Source: an uncultured Spirochaetales bacterium (GTDB taxonomy: Bacteria; Spirochaetota; Spirochaetia; Sphaerochaetales; Sphaerochaetaceae). Taken from it: DNA of 64,000 nucleotides. Positions 60,223-64,000 of the stretch are shown here, one piece after another. A program made the translations under genes and the position numbers. The stretch spans positions 1 to 64,000 of the forward strand of contig CADBSO010000097.1 in assembly GCA_902797395.1 (NCBI GenBank), read 5' to 3'. Under the pieces are notes generated by a model. It searched no databases. It was not told the origin of the DNA and saw nothing but the letters and a program-made list of their open reading frames with translations. Each line of letters starts with the position of its first letter. Within the stretch, counting starts at the first letter, position 1.

Positions 60223-60918
60223 TTATCGCTTGAGTTTTTTCAAATATTCTTTCTGCTCGGCTGTTATCCTGTAGCTTTCGCAAGCCTTCTGTATTGTTTT
60301 ATTATGCGTCCAATCGGGTAGGCAGTCGTTATTCAGGATTTCAATCGTGTCGTTCCATTGCTTTGCCAATGCTGTGGCGAAAAACCATGCGATCATCATG
60401 TTCACATAGTACTCTCCGGAAACCGCTCTTAATGGAAGTTTGAGATATTCATATTTGTAGTTGTCGTCAAGAAAGTGCTTCATGAGCATTTCGATTCCGA
60501 AACGAATGGTAAAAGTCCTGTTCGATGCTATCCATGATTCGATTTTGCCGATGAGAGCGCTTTTGTTTTTCTTGAAAACATCCGGTGATAGTGAGTCGCA
60601 TACCGCCCAGTTGTCTATGTAGGGTAGGAATAATTCGATTTTTTTAATGCAATTTTGGAAATCCTTTGTTTTTGAGAGCAGGATTGCGTGAAGCATATTT
60701 TCATCGAAATACTTGTGCGGGAGCTTTGATAAAAACTGTTCGGCATCTTCGGTGTTTGCTATGGTTTTGGCGAGTTTTCTCAAGTCCGGGACCCTGACGC
60801 CTAGAAACGAATCGGATTCCGGTCCGGGCGTGAGCCGTTTTTGAAAGGCTGCATTTTCGCTGTCTGCTAAGTCAAGCAGCGATTCCAGTATGCTGTTGGG
60901 ATTTTTTTTGTTATTCAT
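60223..60918 (-). CDS. AlkD-like DNA alkylation repair protein (HEAT repeats)
   Basis: 231 aa, all helical, made of HEAT-like repeats. Motifs of the DNA alkylation repair family: SFLGVRVPDLRKLAKTI, HKYFDENMLHAILLSK, IDNWAVCDSLSPDVFKKN and the C-terminal RITAEQKEYLKKL. AlkD removes bulky or cationic alkylated bases; some relatives lack glycosylase activity. The catalytic Asp-Trp neighbourhood (DNWAVCD) is present. The start at 60918 is taken because an upstream terminator occupies 60926-60954; no strong ribosome-binding site is visible. Confidence 0.85.
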   Translation of the reverse strand: MNNKKNPNSILESLLDLADSENAAFQKRLTPGPESDSFLGVRVPDLRKLAKTIANTEDAEQFLSKLPHKYFDENMLHAILLSKTKDFQNCIKKIELFLPYIDNWAVCDSLSPDVFKKNKSALIGKIESWIASNRTFTIRFGIEMLMKHFLDDNYKYEYLKLPLRAVSGEYYVNMMIAWFFATALAKQWNDTIEILNNDCLPDWTHNKTIQKACESYRITAEQKEYLKKLKR

Positions 60919-60925
60919 GTTCCGG

Positions 60926-60954
60926 AAAAAAAAGACGCCCATAGAGGGCGTCTT
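60926..60954 (-). terminator. Rho-independent terminator of the ABC operon
   Basis: Minus strand: AAGACGCCC / GGGCGTCTT, 9-bp stem with a short loop, then a run of T. Ends the three-gene importer transcript. Confidence 0.92.
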
Positions 60955-60981
60955 GAATCTGTCGAAATAGCAATATGCCGT

Positions 60982-61773
60982 TTAGTCTGTAAGCAATGCG
61001 GCATCATCGGAGAATTCCTCTCCGCCGCGGCTTTTGAAGAATGAGATCAGTTTTGGCACAGTAAGCGATTTCTTTTCTTCGCCTTTGACATCCAATATGA
61101 CCTTGCCGCCATTCATCATTATCAGCCGATTTCCGAATCCGATAGCGAACTGCATATTATGTGTTATCATCATGCAGGTGAGCGAGTGCGTTTTTATGAT
61201 ATCCTCTGTCATCTGCATGATCCTATCGGCAGCCTGCGGATCGAGCGCGGCAGTATGCTCATCCAGAAGCAACAGCTTCGGATTGCTCTGCATTGTCATC
61301 AGCAATGTAAGCGCCTGACGCTGGCCTCCGGAGAGCAAGCCGACATTATCCTTGAGCCTGCCTCCCAAACCTATTTTATCAAGCATGCTGTTGAATTGCT
61401 CTCTTGCGCCTTTTTTGTAGAGGCTGAAGTTGAGACCCCGCATGCCTTTTTTTGATGACACTATGAGGTTGTCCTCGATGCTCATAGTAGGTGAGGTTCC
61501 TTTTGTCGGATCCTGAAACACCCTTCCGATAAGCATGGCCCTTTTGTATTCGCTCATATTCGTGACATCAGATCCATCCAGGATTATCTGTCCGCTAGTT
61601 ACTGGAAACGTTCCGCTGATAAGGTTGAAAAGCGTGCTTTTTCCGCTGCCGTTGCTGCCGATCAGACTTACGACATCGCCTTTTTCTATATGAAGGTCAA
61701 TGCCGTTTATGGCCTTCGTTTCGTTCACCGTACCCGGATAGAAGACCTTTATGAGATTTTTGATTTTCAGCAT
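60982..61773 (-). CDS. ABC importer ATPase (TrpXYZ-type)
   Basis: 263 aa. Walker A GSNGSGKST, signature LSGGQRQALTLLMTM, Walker B LLLLDEHTAALDP and H-loop ITHN. The DEHTAALD variant and the partner genes identify the COG1101 type that pairs with a COG4120 permease and a COG2984 binding protein. Energises uptake. Stop is 27 nt before the terminator; the permease gene ends 4 nt upstream. Confidence 0.93.
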   Translation of the reverse strand: MLKIKNLIKVFYPGTVNETKAINGIDLHIEKGDVVSLIGSNGSGKSTLFNLISGTFPVTSGQIILDGSDVTNMSEYKRAMLIGRVFQDPTKGTSPTMSIEDNLIVSSKKGMRGLNFSLYKKGAREQFNSMLDKIGLGGRLKDNVGLLSGGQRQALTLLMTMQSNPKLLLLDEHTAALDPQAADRIMQMTEDIIKTHSLTCMMITHNMQFAIGFGNRLIMMNGGKVILDVKGEEKKSLTVPKLISFFKSRGGEEFSDDAALLTD

Positions 61774-61777
61774 CTCC

Positions 61778-62710
61778 TCACCTCGTTTCCTTTTTCTGCA
61801 GGATTCCTTTGAGAACCTTGTATTTCGCCAATGAGTTTCCTTGCGCGGATTTCAATTTGGCGACTGCAAGCGATAGTATGACCAGAAGTCCTGTGAGCAG
61901 CTTGAAATCGTTTGGAGTGATTCCGATCAGGTAGCCGTATTTTCTTCCGTAGAAGAGCAACGCCTTATAGATTATGGAGCCGATTATGGCGCGTATCGTT
62001 ATAAGCGATATCTTATTGGTTGAGAAAATGAATTCTCCGATCATTATCGCCGCTAGACCCTGAACAACCATTCCTTGTCCGAGATTCACATCCGCAAAGC
62101 CCTGATATTGCGTCAGGAGGCCTCCTGAAAGTCCTATCAGCCCATTGGAAAGCCCCAATCCGATGACTTTGAGTATGGTGGGATTTATAGCCATGCTTAT
62201 TACCGTTTGCTCATTTCCGCCCATGGCTCCGATGCATAGTCCAAGATCGCTTCTGAAGAACATATCCATAAGCACTTTGATCAGAACCGTTATGAGCAGG
62301 GTTATGATGAGAGATGATACGGCAGCAGGCAGGAATGATAATATTCTTGCCACGTTGGTGTAGACCGTTGAGACTTTGAGCAGCGGCAGATTCGCTTTAT
62401 TTCCCAATATTCTCAGGTTCACGCTGTACAGCATTGTCATCGTAAGGATTCCGGCTAGAAGACCTGGAACCTTCAGCTTCGTATGGATGAGGGCCGTGAT
62501 GACACCGCAAAGCACTCCGGCAACAAATGACATCAGCAACGCCAGCGTTACTGGCCAGCCGTTGATGATGAGGACGCCGGCTGTGGCGGCGCCCGTAACT
62601 ACAGAACCATCGCAAGTAAGATCGGCCAGATCCAGGATTCTGAAGGATATGAGAATCCCCAGAGCCATTATCGAAAAGATCAGGCCGTCAACAAAAATTC
62701 CTTCTATCAT
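61778..62710 (-). CDS. ABC importer permease (TrpXYZ-type)
   Basis: 310 aa, about eight to nine transmembrane helices. The DLTCDGSVVTGAATAGVL stretch and NGLIGLSGGLLTQYQGFADV are typical of this branched-chain-permease-like family (COG4120). It forms the membrane channel for the solute delivered by the binding protein encoded 9 nt upstream. Confidence 0.92.
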   Translation of the reverse strand: MIEGIFVDGLIFSIMALGILISFRILDLADLTCDGSVVTGAATAGVLIINGWPVTLALLMSFVAGVLCGVITALIHTKLKVPGLLAGILTMTMLYSVNLRILGNKANLPLLKVSTVYTNVARILSFLPAAVSSLIITLLITVLIKVLMDMFFRSDLGLCIGAMGGNEQTVISMAINPTILKVIGLGLSNGLIGLSGGLLTQYQGFADVNLGQGMVVQGLAAIMIGEFIFSTNKISLITIRAIIGSIIYKALLFYGRKYGYLIGITPNDFKLLTGLLVILSLAVAKLKSAQGNSLAKYKVLKGILQKKETR

Positions 62711-62719
62711 TTTTCCGGA

Positions 62720-63724
62720 TCACTTCTTTGTGATTTTGCCGTTTTCCTTGATCACGGTTGCGCTTTTCTTAAGGTTGTCCGGAACATTGATGCCGAGTTT
62801 CTTCGCAACATCAAGATTGATATGCAGTTCGAACTTCGAAGGATCGGTGAGCTTGACGCTGCCGAGCGTTCCCGGATTGGTTCCCTTGAGAATCTTCTCT
62901 ATCATCGCTCCGGCTTCCAAGCCGATGCTGTAGTAATCGAATCCCCATCCGATGAGACAGTCGAGGTCGTCGGCATTGCTCGGGTCAGCGACGAAGAGCG
63001 GTTTGTTCTTCTGGGCCATTACTTCGCTTACAGCAGCCAAGGCGCTTATTACGGTATTATCCGGAGCTATGTACATGCCGTCGATTCTGTCGGCTATGGT
63101 CTGCGCGGCATTCTTGACCTCAGCGGTATTTGCGACTGAGGAGGTGACGAGCTTCAAGCCGTATTTGTCGCATGCGGCCTGTACCATGTTCTTCAGGGCC
63201 ACTCCGTTGGCTTCTCCGCTGGCATATATGTTTCCGATGGTCTTGGCTCCGGTAAGCTCGCTGAAAATCTTGATTTGTTCTTCAACGGGGGTGATGTCCG
63301 ATACGCCGCAGACATTGCTTGATGCGTTGCCTTTCCACGAATCAACAAGTCCCGCATCTACAGGGTCGGTGACCGCAGCGAAAACAATTGGGACTCCTGA
63401 GGAGGCCGGAAAGGTGTTGACCAGCGATTGGGCGGTAGGAGTTGCTATTCCTACGACAACATTCTTTTTCTCATCTTTGAACTTTTGCGCGATCTGAGCG
63501 CTTGTAGCTACGTCCCCATTGGCATTCTGCACATCATATTCCGCATCTATGCCGTGCTTGGCGAGGTAATCCTTGATGCCTTGCTCAGACGCATCAAGCG
63601 CAGGATGGGCGATGATTTTGGAAATTCCGATCTTTATTTTTCCTGCTTTCGCGGACTTCTTGCTGCATGATGCCGCTGTGAAAAGCGTCATCACGGCGAT
63701 AAGGACGATCATAAGCTTTTTCAT
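62720..63724 (-). CDS. ABC importer substrate-binding lipoprotein (PF04392 type)
   Basis: 334 aa. Lipobox TAASC (Cys20) after a typical signal. Periplasmic-binding fold with the ABC_sub_bind features GISKIIAHPALDASEQGIKD, then VVGIATPTAQSL, VPIVFAAVTDPV and LIGWGFDYYSIGLEAGAM. Studied relatives bind aromatic amino acids (TrpX in streptococci, related proteins in spirochaetes); the ligand here is inferred as an aromatic amino acid or similar compound. GGGAGAG precedes ATG. First gene of the operon, with a promoter about 110 nt upstream. Confidence 0.92.
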   Translation of the reverse strand: MKKLMIVLIAVMTLFTAASCSKKSAKAGKIKIGISKIIAHPALDASEQGIKDYLAKHGIDAEYDVQNANGDVATSAQIAQKFKDEKKNVVVGIATPTAQSLVNTFPASSGVPIVFAAVTDPVDAGLVDSWKGNASSNVCGVSDITPVEEQIKIFSELTGAKTIGNIYASGEANGVALKNMVQAACDKYGLKLVTSSVANTAEVKNAAQTIADRIDGMYIAPDNTVISALAAVSEVMAQKNKPLFVADPSNADDLDCLIGWGFDYYSIGLEAGAMIEKILKGTNPGTLGSVKLTDPSKFELHINLDVAKKLGINVPDNLKKSATVIKENGKITKK

Positions 63725-63834
63725 GTTTCTCTCCCGTGTCTTCCAAGCGGATTTGTTTTCATGAAATCCGTGCGGCCATTTTGGGTCCGCAAGGCTTTTC
63801 CGAGCCGCTTGCGATTGTTTTTATTAAGATTTTT

Positions 63835-63863
63835 ATAATATTATATTTAGGACTTATTTGCAA
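63835..63863 (-). promoter_or_regulatory. Predicted promoter of the ABC importer operon
   Basis: Minus strand: TTGCAA (63858-63863), 17-nt spacer, TATTAT (complement of 63835-63840). Leader of about 100 nt before the binding-protein ATG. Confidence 0.6.
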
Positions 63864-63885
63864 AAACGGGTGTATTTTGGTCATA

Positions 63886-63905
63886 GATGTTTTTTCAAAA
63901 CTCAT
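63886..63905. repeat. Family A tip, copy A5 (isolated left end)
   Basis: GATGTTTTTTCAAAACTCAT matches the left tip of family A (GAGGTTTTTTCAAAACTC). The rest of the element is absent; repeat C2 follows at once. Confidence 0.6.
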
Positions 63906-63955
63906 GGCTATGTCCGAATACATTTATTCTGCCATATCCAATCGCCGGATATGCG
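63906..63955. repeat. Family C 50-bp repeat, copy C2
   Basis: 47 of 50 positions identical to 56151-56200. Contains the hairpin CATATCC/GGATATG. Joined directly to a family A tip, as in copy C1. Confidence 0.8.
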
Positions 63956-64000
63956 CCGCACATGCGCGCTTTGGGTCGCAAAGCCATTTGGATAGGCACG

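Noticed and set aside
55845-64000. CRISPR array
   Set aside because: Repeats here are few, unequally spaced, palindromic over their whole length and tied to gene gaps; no regular spacers and no cas genes.

Overview
This 64 kb window reads as an ordinary, densely coded chromosomal segment of a diderm bacterium. The best guess is a Treponema-like spirochaete, inferred from gene content and not from any database search. Supporting signs are many short lipoproteins with an ...SC lipobox, a eukaryote-type isoleucyl-tRNA synthetase, asparagine synthetase of the AsnA type, a 29-residue AURKAIP1/COX24-type ribosomal protein, GTP-type PEP carboxykinase, a UPF0164/FadL-like barrel, and outer-membrane machinery (TolC, LptC) without obvious LPS synthesis genes. 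Both tRNA genes lack an encoded CCA, and a CCA-adding enzyme is present. No phage, insertion sequence with transposase, plasmid or CRISPR genes were seen.

Layout. 1-7.7 kb: end of a BIG2/FGE surface protein, ileS, a lipoprotein, an orphan histidine kinase and cysE. 7.8-8.7 kb: ssb and tRNA-Ala(CGC). 8.9-11.5 kb: lipoprotein, holA, an LptC-like protein and the small ribosomal protein. 11.7-16.5 kb: a large Fe-S/GltD-type flavoprotein overlapping a ModE/LysR-type regulator, then recN. 16.6-19.3 kb: a barrel protein, a lipoprotein metacaspase and cdsA. 19.6-21.6 kb: pckG and tRNA-Ala(GGC). 21.9-28.6 kb: an alpha/beta-hydrolase membrane protein, a pseudo-phosphatase, an MBL hydrolase, an unknown 584-residue protein and a U32 protein. 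28.7-40.3 kb: a purine/selenium-type catabolic block (YgeY-like M20 peptidase, three-subunit molybdenum hydroxylase, 8-oxoguanine deaminase, MocA-like nucleotidyltransferase, NhaC antiporter) interrupted by fabD-fabG-fabF. 40.5-46 kb: lipoprotein, barrel, groES, a CPBP-protease/flavoredoxin/rubredoxin fusion and cca. 46-52 kb: alpha/beta hydrolase, chorismate mutase, and a TolC-MacA-MacB efflux operon. 52-56 kb (minus strand): tig-clpP-clpX. 56.5-60.9 kb: barrel, asnA, Fe-S flavoprotein, a tiny autonomous gene and an AlkD-like protein. 61-63.7 kb (minus strand): a TrpXYZ-type ABC importer.

The most notable structure is in the intergenic DNA. Family A is a long imperfect palindrome (about 150-220 bp) whose ends read TTGAAAAAACC outward. 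In two copies this end supplies the -35 box of a complete promoter, for tig and for the lipoprotein at 8893. Family B is a more diverged set of at least six palindromic elements that sit mainly just upstream of genes; one copy encodes the C-terminal tail of a hydrolase. Family C is a 50-bp unit found twice, each time joined to a family A end.

A second theme is that several genes have a good -35/-10 pair with the -10 only 3-10 nt before the start codon and no Shine-Dalgarno. This suggests frequent leaderless mRNAs. One such transcript would start on a 34-codon Phe/Trp-rich reading frame just ahead of chorismate mutase, a candidate leader peptide. All coordinates, motifs and spacings come from reading the sequence. 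Functions come from family knowledge and remain inference.
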